DNA of 46,534 nucleotides, taken from positions 1 through 46,534 of the IMG/VR virus record IMGVR_UViG_3300010354_000145, one strand, 5' to 3'. The notes beneath the pieces are model-generated. The model searched no databases. It was not told where the DNA came from and saw only the letters and a program-made list of their open reading frames with translations. The translations under genes and the position numbers were made by a program. Source of the DNA: a virus. Shown here piece after piece: positions 15,001 to 22,667 of this stretch; the first letter of the stretch is position 1; the number at the start of each line of letters is the position of its first letter.

Positions 15001-18000
15001 AACTTTAACATTATCGGATAACATACCAGAAGTTCTTTACTATAAACTAGTTCCAATAGATTATGATAATAATGATGAAACAAAATTAGAAATCATTACC
15101 GATTCAGAAAATATTTTAGATAATAATAGATTGTTAGTCAATAATAGTGTTTATAGCGGAAGTTATACAATTTCTGGAATTACTACCAATAGTTTTTCAT
15201 ACAATGTTGTAAGAAATCCAGAAAAAGCATCTTACCTTTCCTCTGAAGCAAAATTATCGTATACAACGAATTCCTTAACTGCTTTTGGTGAAATTTCTAA
15301 CGTTAGGGTAACTTCTAGTGGAAGAGGATATAAATTTATCCCGCAAGTTTCTAAAATCATATCTCTTTATGGTAATGGATCAGTTTTAGAACCATCTAGT
15401 TCCACAATTGGAAAGATAGTTTCCACAGAAATTCAAGATATTGGATTTGAATATTCCGCAGATAAAACATTAAGACCTATAGCAAAAATTCCACAAATTA
15501 TTAAAATAACTTCACTATCTTCTTTTGAAAGAATAGGAATTTCTTCAGTTGGTAAAAATTATACTATTGCTCCAAATTTAATTGTTCTCGACGGAATTAC
15601 GAATGATATTATTAATGATGTTGATTTAAGATATAATATTGGGGATAATGAAGTTACTATTTTTAGAAATACAAAAGGTATTAATAATACAAAACCAAAT
15701 ATTATTCCGACAAATAATTCAAATGGAATAGGTATTAATTCAATATCATTTAATAGTAGTACAAAGCAAGTTACTGTAGGATTAGCAGTAAGTTATAGTT
15801 CTTCTGCAGATTATCCGTTTGCAGTAGGAGATAAAGTTCTTATTGAAAATACTAGTGTTGGTGTTGGAACTACCTCTAAAGGATATAATTCTTCTTCTTA
15901 TGGATATTCATTATTTACATTAATTTCTATTGATCCTAATATTGGTGGCGCAAATGGAACAGTAACATATAGCCTAGAAAATTATTTGCAACCCGGAGAA
16001 AGTCCAGGAACTTTTTCTGCTGTGTATTCTTCAGGGATAATAACACCAGAAAAGTTTTTCCCAATTTTTGATGTAACTTTAAAGAAAAATCAATTTTTTA
16101 TCAATGAAGAAATTAGATCTTTAAATGCAAATGGAATAGTTGAAAAATGGGATTCTAATAATGAAATATTAACAGTTTTAACAATAGATAAGTTCAATCC
16201 AAATAGTTTAATTATTGGATCTTCTTCAGATTCTCAAGCAGTAATAGAATATATTTTAGATTACGATTCGTCATATGAAGTTTCTTCATCTTCAATTGTT
16301 AAAAAGGGATGGAAGACAGAATCTGGATTCCTGAATAATGATTTCCAAAGAATTCACGATAGCGATTATTATCAGTATTTCTCTTATGCTTTAAAATCCA
16401 AAATAGAATATGAAGACTGGAAAGATCCGGTCAGTAGCATGAATCATACTGCAGGATTTAAGAAATTTTCTGATCTTGTTGTTGAATCTAAAGATGTTAA
16501 TTTTGTAGGAATATCAACAGAACAAAATTCAGGAGATTTTATAGGAATTTCTGATTTAATTCGTGTAATTGATTTAAATTGTATTAATGATTTTGATTTA
16601 GCTACTGAAAAAACCCTTATAATAGATTCTAATGTAATTTCTGATGAGATCGTATTTAAGTCTGCAACCTTGCAGGATTATTTTGAATCTATTGGGAACA
16701 GAGTTTTAATTATTGATGATATTAGTAATCAATTTAATAGTAACCCAAGACCAACAGAATACAGTTCAGTAGATTTATTTGCATTGAATTTAGCAAGATC
16801 TAAAAAATATATTACATATGTTATTGATAAAAGATATACTGGAGAAAGACAAATTCTTTTAGTTACTTTATTGCATAATGATTCTCAAGGATTTTTAAAT
16901 CAATATGGTAGAGTTGAAACGGTAGGTGATCTTGGATCTTTTGATTTTAATATTATTGGTTCAGAAGGACAACTTTTGTTTTATCCAAATAAGTATCAAG
17001 TCAATGATTATAATGTAAGTCTATTCTCTTATGATATAAGAGACACTATTGCAGGAATTGGAACTGTTAATTTGGGAGATAGTGTAAAAATTTCTAGTAG
17101 CACTAAAACAATTCCTGTTGGATTTAGCACTACGACAACTTTAGTTGGAATTGCATCAACTTATAGAGCATCTAAAATTTTAGTTCAGTATGCTGCTGCT
17201 AACCAATCATACTACGAATATGATGAATTGACTGTTATTCACGATGGATCTGATGTAGAATTTCTAGAATATGGACAACTATCAACTGATACATTATCAC
17301 CAATAGGTTCTTCTGGAATAGGAACGTACAGTGCTTACTTATCTGGTTCAAATTTAAATATTGATTTTACTCCAAATGCCGGTCTTGGTGTTACTTATTA
17401 CGTAAATACTCTTCGTGTTTCTATTGCAAATACTTCTTCATCTGGAGTAGGTACGGAAACTTTAAATACTGGATATTTAGAGTCAAGAATTACATCAATT
17501 GCTTCAAGTACGTCTCCTGTTGCAAACGTTATTTCTGAATATTCAAGCACGTACTCTTGTGCTTACTATATCGCATGTTTGGAAGATCTTACCAATAATC
17601 AACAGCAAATATCAGAAATTATTGTTGCAGATGATGGAACTACTCCATCCATAACAGAGTTTGGAATTTTACAAACTAACTCTACAATAGGGGATTTTGA
17701 TGTAACCATTTCTGGAGGAAAAACCCAACTTACATTCACTCCAATATCTAATGCGGAAGTTCAAGTTAGAGTATTTCAAAATGCTTTGAGAACTCTTAAT
17801 CCTACTAGTTCCGATTCTTCTATAGATTTAACAAATGCCGCAATTGAAACTGGATATGGAACCTATGAAGGAACTTTTTCAGATATAAAACGAGCATTTG
17901 CTTTAAATCATCGACAACTTCCAATTTTTAGAAGAGATTTTGTTGGAAGTGCTTCGACGGTAGTAGATACAGTTAATAATTTAATCAAAATTCCAAATCA

Positions 18001-21000
18001 CTTTTTTGTTACTGGTGAAGAGTTAACTTATAATTACGCTGGCGCAGGAACAACTCAAGCTATTGGAATTTCTACAACAATGATAACAGGTATTGGAACA
18101 ACTGATAAACTTCCAACAACTGTATATGCAATTAAAGTTGATAATTCTAATATTAAACTTTCATCTTCTGCAGAAAACGCTCTTAAAACTATCCCTGATG
18201 TTTTAGTTCTCTCTTCAGTTGGAATAGGAACCTCTCATTCTTTCGTTTCCAAAAAACAAAATTCTAGAGTTTTAGTTAGTATTGATAATGTAATTCAATC
18301 TCCTATTGTTGCAACATCCGTTACAACAACTGTTGCGAATCAAATTTCTATTATAGACAATGAAATAAAAGTATCTGGTATTACTTCTTTCTTTGGGGGA
18401 GATTTGATAAAAATTAATAATGAAATAATGAAGGTAGAATCTGTTGGGTTTGGAAGTACAAATGTTTTCTTGGTAAGAAGACCTTGGATGGGAACAGGAA
18501 TATCTTCACATTCCAATGGAGATTTGATTACAAAAGTAACTGGAGATTATAATATCGTCGATAATACAATAAACTTTGTGACGGCTCCTTATGGATTGGT
18601 CCCAATAGGAACTACTGCAGGAAGTCCAGATAATGTAGACTACGTTGGAATTAGCACCTTCTCAACGTTCAGTGGAAGGTCTTTCATTAGATCTGGTATT
18701 CCAAATACAAGTGATGAACCTTATAATAAAAATTATGTTTTTGATGATATTTCGGCAAACTTTACTGGATACTCAACATCATTCACTCTAAAATCGAATA
18801 AAACAAATGTAACTGGTATTTCCACGGATAATTCAATTATATTAGTCAACCAAATATTCCAAGGTCCACAAAGACTCGGTGGGTCAGTAAGTATTGTTGG
18901 TGATTGTACACTTAAAGAAAATGTAGGAATTACCAGCATTCAATTTACAGGTTCAATTTCATCAACATCTTATGATATAAACACTGCTAATGTTCCTCTT
19001 GGTGGGGTTATTGTTTCTGTTGGTTCAACTGAAGGGTTTGGATATCAACCATTAGTCTCTGCTGGAGGAACTGCTATCATATCTGGATTGGGAACTATTT
19101 CCTCAATTAGTATTGGTAACAGTGGATCTGGATATCGCTCTGGACTTCAAACTGTTAGAGTTGGTATTCAGACTGAAGATCTTGTAGATACAAATATTAC
19201 TTATATTGGAGTTGCTTCAATTAGCAGCGGTAATATTGTAAGTGTCTCTATTACTAATCCTGGAGTTGGTTACACTTCATCAAATCCTCCAATTGTAATT
19301 TTTGATTCTCCATTAAGTTATTCAAGTATTCCGTTAGTTTATAGTTCTTCTTCTGTTCCTGGTCTTGGAACAGGAGCAAAGGCCAACATTGTTGTTGGGC
19401 AAGGTTCTAGTATAATTGATTTTGAAATTACAAATACTGGATATGGATATGGGCAAGGAGATATACTAACAATTGGAATTGGTGGAACAGTTGGTATTCC
19501 AACAAATACATCAATACCTTATAAAGAATTCCAAATTACAATTGATAGAACATATTCAGATAGTTTCTCTGGTTGGTCTTTAGGAAATCTTTTAGTTCTT
19601 GATCCATTTGATTCTTTATTTGATGGTACAACGACTTCTTTCCAAATTTCTCTTAATGGACTTCCAAAATCTATCAGAGCCAAATCTGGTTCTAATATTG
19701 ATGTTCAAGCAACTCTTCTAATCTTTATAAATGATGTACTACAAGTTCCTGGAAAAGGATATGTTTTTAATGGCGGAAGTTTTATAACTTTTACTGAACC
19801 ACCAAAAGTCGGAGATACTTCCAAAATTCTATTCTATCAAGGAACTTCTTCTGTCGATGTTTTGGATGTTGATATACTTGAAACAATAAAGGTTGGAGAT
19901 ACTGTTAGATTGAATGATGATGAAATTGCATACAAGGAAGATGAAAGACTTGTTACTGCAGTAAATTCTATTGATACTATTAACACTAATCCATATGCTG
20001 GACCTGGAATTACTGCAAATGAAAGTTATGTTCGTCCTCTAATTTGGTGTAAACAAACTAATGATTTGTTTATCAATCAAAAGCCAATTACAAAAGATAG
20101 AACTTGGTACGAACCACTGATCTATCCAAGCACCAGAATTATACAAACTGTAGGTGTTGGTTCTACTGTTATTTTTGTTGAAAGTGTAAAAACATTCTTT
20201 GATAGTTCAAAAGAAAATTCAACAAAACAAAATAAAATCAGAATCATATCGCAAAACAGTGTTGCTGGTGCTTCTGCTACTGCAATTGTTTCTGCAGCAG
20301 GAACGATTACATCTGTCTCTATTACCTCTGGTGGTATTGGATATACGTTTGCACCTTCTGTTACATTTGCAAATCCAGTTGGACTTGGATCGACACAAAG
20401 AGCAACCGCAACTTCTTCGGTGACCTCTGGAGTTGTTACTTCAATTACAGTTACTACTCCTGGAGTAGGTTATACAATTACAAATCCACCGGTGGTCTTA
20501 ATTGAAGAACCAAAATCATCTGGATATGTTGAAGATATATCTTCAGTTACCTATAGTGGTGACTTTGGAATTATATCCGGTGTTTCTACAGTATCAGTTG
20601 GAGTTGCATCAACCGGAATTGTATTTGATTTACTAATACCAAAAGATTCTTTCTTGAGAGATTCTTCCATTGTTGGTACTTCATTAACTGTAAGTGGAAT
20701 TCAAACTGGATATTATTTTGTAGTTTATAATTCAAATGTTGGAAGTGGAGTTACTTCACTAAGACAAGATGGATCTGTTGTGAGTATTGGTACTTCATTC
20801 TTAGATAATGTATATGAAGTGTCTTCTGTCTCAATTGCACAAACAGATGCAGTTGGATTTGGAGTTACTTATGTTGCGAAAGTAACTGTAAGTGTTAAAA
20901 ATTATAATGGACTTGTTGGAACTGGATATAGTAATTTCTTTGGTGAATACAGTTGGGGAAGAATTTCTACTCCAACCAGAATAAATCCAAGAGAATTTGA

Positions 21001-21085
21001 ATATTACAATAATGGATTGATTGGAGTTTCTACTTCACCAATCGTTGAAAGATATAATCCCCTCAAATACCTAAATTATAACTAA
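9080..21085 (+). CDS. gp7: Giant baseplate wedge protein, gp7-like, 4001 aa
   Basis: Likely the baseplate wedge initiator in place of T4 gp7 (1032 aa), greatly enlarged. The N-terminal ~300 residues carry the recognisable core: VEEFLSQYYISLESQGG, then DFYSSKGTDQSFEILFRALY (about residues 190-212), matching the T4 gp7 segment with DFYSTKG...FLFKVLY. The rest is beta-rich modules: GxGY repeats (about residues 710-790, 1035-1155, 3320-3470, 3720-3815), 'HG...G(D/E)xIxY...YYV' modules (several between 570 and 3060), short 'GxIxIxxE' domains, a YHYH domain (about 1235-1355) and a triplicated ~80-100 aa module (2575-2906). The last ~600 residues include an unrepeated block around RTWYEPLIYPSTR. No stop or frameshift interrupts 12 kb, so it is expressed as one chain or later processed. 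The surface modules probably reach out as adhesive or stabilising elements of the baseplate. Confidence 0.85.
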   Translation: MVESRVKISSIVENQLPLFVKEEFPLVEEFLSQYYISLESQGGISDILQNIDHYIKLEQLTNLVSSTTTTSSITFSDDVINVSSTSGFPESYGLLKIGNEIITYTSKTNTTFGGCIRGFSGVTSYHDSTKPDHLVFSSSEIEEHLSGTSVSNLSILFLKEFFRKVKTQFAPGFGERDLDSDLNQNLFIKQSKDFYSSKGTDQSFEILFRALYGEDVEVIKPRDYLFIPSNAQYRVTRDLVVKALDGDPLDLQNRTLYQDQDSNFPKAYGSINNIERIVRGSEEYYVISLDYDYNKDINVEGSIFGSFSIHSQTKLITPAVINSNTLDVDSTIGFPKSGSLVADLDNGTSVIINYTSKSYTQFYGCTGIDQSLESGQDLRINSYAYGYSGIGTENVVKVRVTGVLSDLQIDQNTKYHTEGSKIQVKTLGKDVNDIKANNWIFNIATTYNINKLELVDSSNFSYRITTFDNHSLFVGNEVKLIFTDGIEIFSSVSEVLNTKSFVVTGQGQLNVSRKDKVQKLIQKTDALNFPSANIYSTDIQNTYQDQDGSIYVASSSLPSYLNQPLTIQNKSVIFSGTFNGEELSIGVHGFYTGDAIFYTSVSSTNTLGISDGLYYVKKISSTSIKLARSRSNLYNGKYLSFSATVSNNQIVLNDLANQSLESQKIVRKISNPQIPNEPQLTSPGPIGILVNGVEILNYKSKDAIFYGPLEEINVLSPGSNYDVINPPVLSISDTVGTGATGYCEVEGNFEEIRVIDGGFDYVSEPIITITGGNGFGAKAKANLFEFEHFVTFSAIQNSGQVNLTSNTIGLSSYHKFRDGEKIVYKPDGQQAIGGLTTDSVYYASVQDSLSIKLHNTYNDAIAGINTIDLTSYGVGSQRILSFNLKKKISSITVYDNGSGYKNRKISVTSSGINTYSNSITAKNHGYSTGEIIKYETSGVEIGGLTSGQSYYITSIDKDSFKLSLVGSATTIGIGSAIVGVSTLSNFYFNTNQYIDFTSSGSGYHTFNYLPINVSVNGIIGVSTRTNQNFNAILQPIVRGEIKSVFLESGGENYGSEEIINFNRQPTFTLQSGTGAEVVPVISNGKIVEVLVTNPGYGYNSPPSFIISRSGTGASLTPVISNGSLSEVKVIYGGKGYELEKTTIKVVSAGSGSEFQSLTQQWTINLVERSIRSNQITDDDGFLYTGINSNYGLQYTHLYAPRKLRQTILSQKIVNGQNVYVPDLSIDLNGRETLSNSHSPIIGWAYDGNPIYGPYGYETTKGGKIKLLESGYSGVLKNNRPSTSTYPLGFFVEDYSYQGTGDLDEYNGRFCITPEFPNGVYAYFATINPSNLESSPPFQNYRKPVFPYFIGNRYKSILNEYNVLPSSNQDDLDLNEIGVFRNTIPYGLLNKNTDYEFILNPNRIKKQNSFITYASSGTIDSVGIKTGGLNYQVKDKVIFNNSNTGGQGASAEVSLIRGKTINQISVNNISIDEVEFIPTSSEGFFIGFSPSPHNLLNSDVITITGVSTFSTYLEKTYTIGVRSDTFSILTGVGTTGATGIVTYFDVIGRLEYPWIRENDILQINSEKIKVLNIEPELSRIRVLREQEGSIGTSHTVSTLLYENPRKFILNTGISSVISNYKYNRELYFNPIDAVGLGTISGVGIGTTLLFSNPGTGLTSLFIPTRSIYLPNHNLNTGDELIYSSNGGNPLSVSTTGFTSFQLTDNQIVYTAKINDNLIGIATYRVGLGSFGSFVGINSSINTDILYFTGLGSGEIHSFTTNYNNVITGEVNKNLVTVSTASTHGLQVNDNIFLECLTGVSTSYTIKYNDYHRRLVVNPKDFTAGDVDVTNDTININSHGFVSGEKVIHTATTPSGGLKNNGIYFIVKIDNNKFKLSETSYNSTLNTPICVNLTSASSGTISLINPQIIARKNQKVIFDVSDSSLSYNKNFTSYSAFEFNLYTDSKFNNIFESQIKTNVFYVIRTGRVGIDTTATVTLTLSDNIPEVLYYKLVPIDYDNNDETKLEIITDSENILDNNRLLVNNSVYSGSYTISGITTNSFSYNVVRNPEKASYLSSEAKLSYTTNSLTAFGEISNVRVTSSGRGYKFIPQVSKIISLYGNGSVLEPSSSTIGKIVSTEIQDIGFEYSADKTLRPIAKIPQIIKITSLSSFERIGISSVGKNYTIAPNLIVLDGITNDIINDVDLRYNIGDNEVTIFRNTKGINNTKPNIIPTNNSNGIGINSISFNSSTKQVTVGLAVSYSSSADYPFAVGDKVLIENTSVGVGTTSKGYNSSSYGYSLFTLISIDPNIGGANGTVTYSLENYLQPGESPGTFSAVYSSGIITPEKFFPIFDVTLKKNQFFINEEIRSLNANGIVEKWDSNNEILTVLTIDKFNPNSLIIGSSSDSQAVIEYILDYDSSYEVSSSSIVKKGWKTESGFLNNDFQRIHDSDYYQYFSYALKSKIEYEDWKDPVSSMNHTAGFKKFSDLVVESKDVNFVGISTEQNSGDFIGISDLIRVIDLNCINDFDLATEKTLIIDSNVISDEIVFKSATLQDYFESIGNRVLIIDDISNQFNSNPRPTEYSSVDLFALNLARSKKYITYVIDKRYTGERQILLVTLLHNDSQGFLNQYGRVETVGDLGSFDFNIIGSEGQLLFYPNKYQVNDYNVSLFSYDIRDTIAGIGTVNLGDSVKISSSTKTIPVGFSTTTTLVGIASTYRASKILVQYAAANQSYYEYDELTVIHDGSDVEFLEYGQLSTDTLSPIGSSGIGTYSAYLSGSNLNIDFTPNAGLGVTYYVNTLRVSIANTSSSGVGTETLNTGYLESRITSIASSTSPVANVISEYSSTYSCAYYIACLEDLTNNQQQISEIIVADDGTTPSITEFGILQTNSTIGDFDVTISGGKTQLTFTPISNAEVQVRVFQNALRTLNPTSSDSSIDLTNAAIETGYGTYEGTFSDIKRAFALNHRQLPIFRRDFVGSASTVVDTVNNLIKIPNHFFVTGEELTYNYAGAGTTQAIGISTTMITGIGTTDKLPTTVYAIKVDNSNIKLSSSAENALKTIPDVLVLSSVGIGTSHSFVSKKQNSRVLVSIDNVIQSPIVATSVTTTVANQISIIDNEIKVSGITSFFGGDLIKINNEIMKVESVGFGSTNVFLVRRPWMGTGISSHSNGDLITKVTGDYNIVDNTINFVTAPYGLVPIGTTAGSPDNVDYVGISTFSTFSGRSFIRSGIPNTSDEPYNKNYVFDDISANFTGYSTSFTLKSNKTNVTGISTDNSIILVNQIFQGPQRLGGSVSIVGDCTLKENVGITSIQFTGSISSTSYDINTANVPLGGVIVSVGSTEGFGYQPLVSAGGTAIISGLGTISSISIGNSGSGYRSGLQTVRVGIQTEDLVDTNITYIGVASISSGNIVSVSITNPGVGYTSSNPPIVIFDSPLSYSSIPLVYSSSSVPGLGTGAKANIVVGQGSSIIDFEITNTGYGYGQGDILTIGIGGTVGIPTNTSIPYKEFQITIDRTYSDSFSGWSLGNLLVLDPFDSLFDGTTTSFQISLNGLPKSIRAKSGSNIDVQATLLIFINDVLQVPGKGYVFNGGSFITFTEPPKVGDTSKILFYQGTSSVDVLDVDILETIKVGDTVRLNDDEIAYKEDERLVTAVNSIDTINTNPYAGPGITANESYVRPLIWCKQTNDLFINQKPITKDRTWYEPLIYPSTRIIQTVGVGSTVIFVESVKTFFDSSKENSTKQNKIRIISQNSVAGASATAIVSAAGTITSVSITSGGIGYTFAPSVTFANPVGLGSTQRATATSSVTSGVVTSITVTTPGVGYTITNPPVVLIEEPKSSGYVEDISSVTYSGDFGIISGVSTVSVGVASTGIVFDLLIPKDSFLRDSSIVGTSLTVSGIQTGYYFVVYNSNVGSGVTSLRQDGSVVSIGTSFLDNVYEVSSVSIAQTDAVGFGVTYVAKVTVSVKNYNGLVGTGYSNFFGEYSWGRISTPTRINPREFEYYNNGLIGVSTSPIVERYNPLKYLNYN
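12775..13135 (+). other. YHYH domain within the gp7-like protein
   Basis: At about residues 1233-1352 the chain reads NSHSPIIGWAYDGNPIYGPY, then LDEYNGRFCITPEFPNGVYA and KPVFPYFIGNRY. This is the pattern of the YHYH domain known from marine bacterial and phage surface proteins. It lies among repeats of a different kind, so it looks like an inserted module. Confidence 0.8.
16800..17800 (+). repeat. Three tandem copies of a ~80-100 aa beta module
   Basis: Three successive segments in the gp7-like protein (about 16800-17045, 17170-17430 and 17550-17800) share a layout: a strand such as ERQILLVTLLHND or YYEYDELTVIHDG or QQQISEIIVADDG, then (Q/E)(Y/F)G(R/Q/I)(V/L), a GSFDFNI/GDFDVTI-like strand, then L(L/N/T)F(Y/D/T)P and a final strand. 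The copies are clearly diverged, indicating an old duplication. Confidence 0.7.
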
Positions 21086-21091
21086 TAAATA
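21083..21091 (+). promoter_or_regulatory. Late-type promoter motif before gp8
   Basis: TAATAAATA overlapping the stop of the gp7-like gene, 16 bases before the gp8 ATG. Confidence 0.6.
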
Positions 21092-21107
21092 GATAAAAAA
21101 CTTCAAA

Positions 21108-22661
21108 ATGTCCGCAATTATAACTGACCAACTCAGAATTTTAAATGCAAAGAATTTTGTAGCAGCAGCAACTTCTTCTACAAATTCTTATTATTCTTTT
21201 ATTGGTCTACCAAACGCATCTGATTATTCCTCAACCTGGGATGCAACTCCCCCTGCACCAAAAGATAGTTTTGAGCAGGAGAATGATTATTGGGATACTA
21301 TGATTGCTTTGAAAAAAATTTCTGCTGGAGATGTAAATCAAGTTGTAAAGAAAAATATTTGGACATCCGGTACAACTTATGATATGTACCGTCACGATAT
21401 TAGTAGAACAAATACATCAAAACCATCTGGAGCAACTAGCCTATACTCTGCAAATTATTTTGTAATTAATGAAGATTATAAAGTTTATATCTGCCTTCAA
21501 AACGGAACAAATCCAGAAAATCCAACAGGCAGACCATCTCTTGATCAACCAACCTTTACTGATCTAGAACCAAGAACTGCCGGTGATAGTGGTGATGGAT
21601 ATATTTGGAAATATCTTTATACAATTAAACCAAGTGAAATTGTAAAATTTGATTCTACTAATTTTATGCCTGTCCCAAAAAATTGGGAAGCTAGCACTGA
21701 TAATGCAGCAGTTAGAGATAATGCTTTAACAAGTGGTCAGTTAAAAATCGTGACCATTACAAATCGTGGAGTTGGATTGGGAACAGCAAATAGAACTTAT
21801 ACAAGAGTTCCTATTAAAGGAGATGGATCTGGAGCTGAAGTAACAATAGTTATCAATAACGATTCAAAAGTAGATTCGGTTACAGTTTCTCGCGGTGGTT
21901 CTGGATATACTTACGGAACTGTTGATTTGATTTCTGGCGGGGTTCCAACAGGTTCAACTTCTCCGATTTTTAATGTGATTATACCACCTCAAGGAGGTCA
22001 TGGTTCTGATATTTACAGAGAACTTGGTGCATCGAATGTTTTAGTTTACTCTAGAATAGAAAACGATACAGAAAATCCAGATTTTATTACAGGAAATCAA
22101 ATTGCTAGAGTTGGAATTGTAGAAAATCCAGAAACATATGGTTCTTCTACACTTTTATCTGAAAGTAAAGTTAGTGCGATTTATGCACTTAAACTAACTG
22201 GAATTGGGTATAGCACAGCATCTTTTACTGCGGACTCAAGAATTACTCAGACAATTGGTGTTGGTTCCACTGCAGTTGGGAGAGTTGTTTCATACGACTC
22301 AGCGACTGGAGTTCTTAAATACTGGCAAGATAAATCTTTGGTTGGGTTTAATAGTGATGGGTCCCAAAATATTTCACCAACTTATGGATTTAACTTAAAT
22401 AGATTTACATCTTCACCATCAACTGGAGGATCTGTAAATATTATTGGGGGTAGTGTTACCCTAGGAATAGACACAAGTTTTACAGGCGTATCTACTACAA
22501 TAAATAGTAGAACATATTACCTTGGTCAATCCTTTATAAATGGGATTTCAAATCCAGAAGTTAAAAAATATTCTGGAAACATTATTTACGTTGATAATAG
22601 ACCTTCAATAACTAGGTCAACAAACCAAAAAGAAGATATCAAAGTTATTTTGCAATTCTAA
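21108..22661 (+). CDS. gp8: Baseplate wedge subunit gp8
   Basis: A 517 aa protein, longer than T4 gp8 (334 aa). gp8 binds the wedge between gp7 and gp10. The N-terminus MSAIITDQLRILNAKNFVAA, the segment YYSFIGLPNASDYSS and the block YDMYRHDISRTN...YKVYICLQNGTNPENPTGRPS (in parts) fit cyanophage gp8. The motif DSGDGYIWKYLYTIKPSE is especially typical. The extra length includes a GxGY-type insertion near residues 215-290 (VTVSRGGSGYTYG). It lies between the gp7-like and DUF4815 genes, as in T4-like order. Confidence 0.88.
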   Translation: MSAIITDQLRILNAKNFVAAATSSTNSYYSFIGLPNASDYSSTWDATPPAPKDSFEQENDYWDTMIALKKISAGDVNQVVKKNIWTSGTTYDMYRHDISRTNTSKPSGATSLYSANYFVINEDYKVYICLQNGTNPENPTGRPSLDQPTFTDLEPRTAGDSGDGYIWKYLYTIKPSEIVKFDSTNFMPVPKNWEASTDNAAVRDNALTSGQLKIVTITNRGVGLGTANRTYTRVPIKGDGSGAEVTIVINNDSKVDSVTVSRGGSGYTYGTVDLISGGVPTGSTSPIFNVIIPPQGGHGSDIYRELGASNVLVYSRIENDTENPDFITGNQIARVGIVENPETYGSSTLLSESKVSAIYALKLTGIGYSTASFTADSRITQTIGVGSTAVGRVVSYDSATGVLKYWQDKSLVGFNSDGSQNISPTYGFNLNRFTSSPSTGGSVNIIGGSVTLGIDTSFTGVSTTINSRTYYLGQSFINGISNPEVKKYSGNIIYVDNRPSITRSTNQKEDIKVILQF

Positions 22662-22667
22662 AGACTC

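Noticed and set aside
9080-21085. The 12 kb gene as a possible assembly fusion of several genes.
   Set aside because: There is one continuous frame with even codon use and gradual module changes and no internal ribosome site or late motif that I could see; kept as one gene, though reads would settle it.
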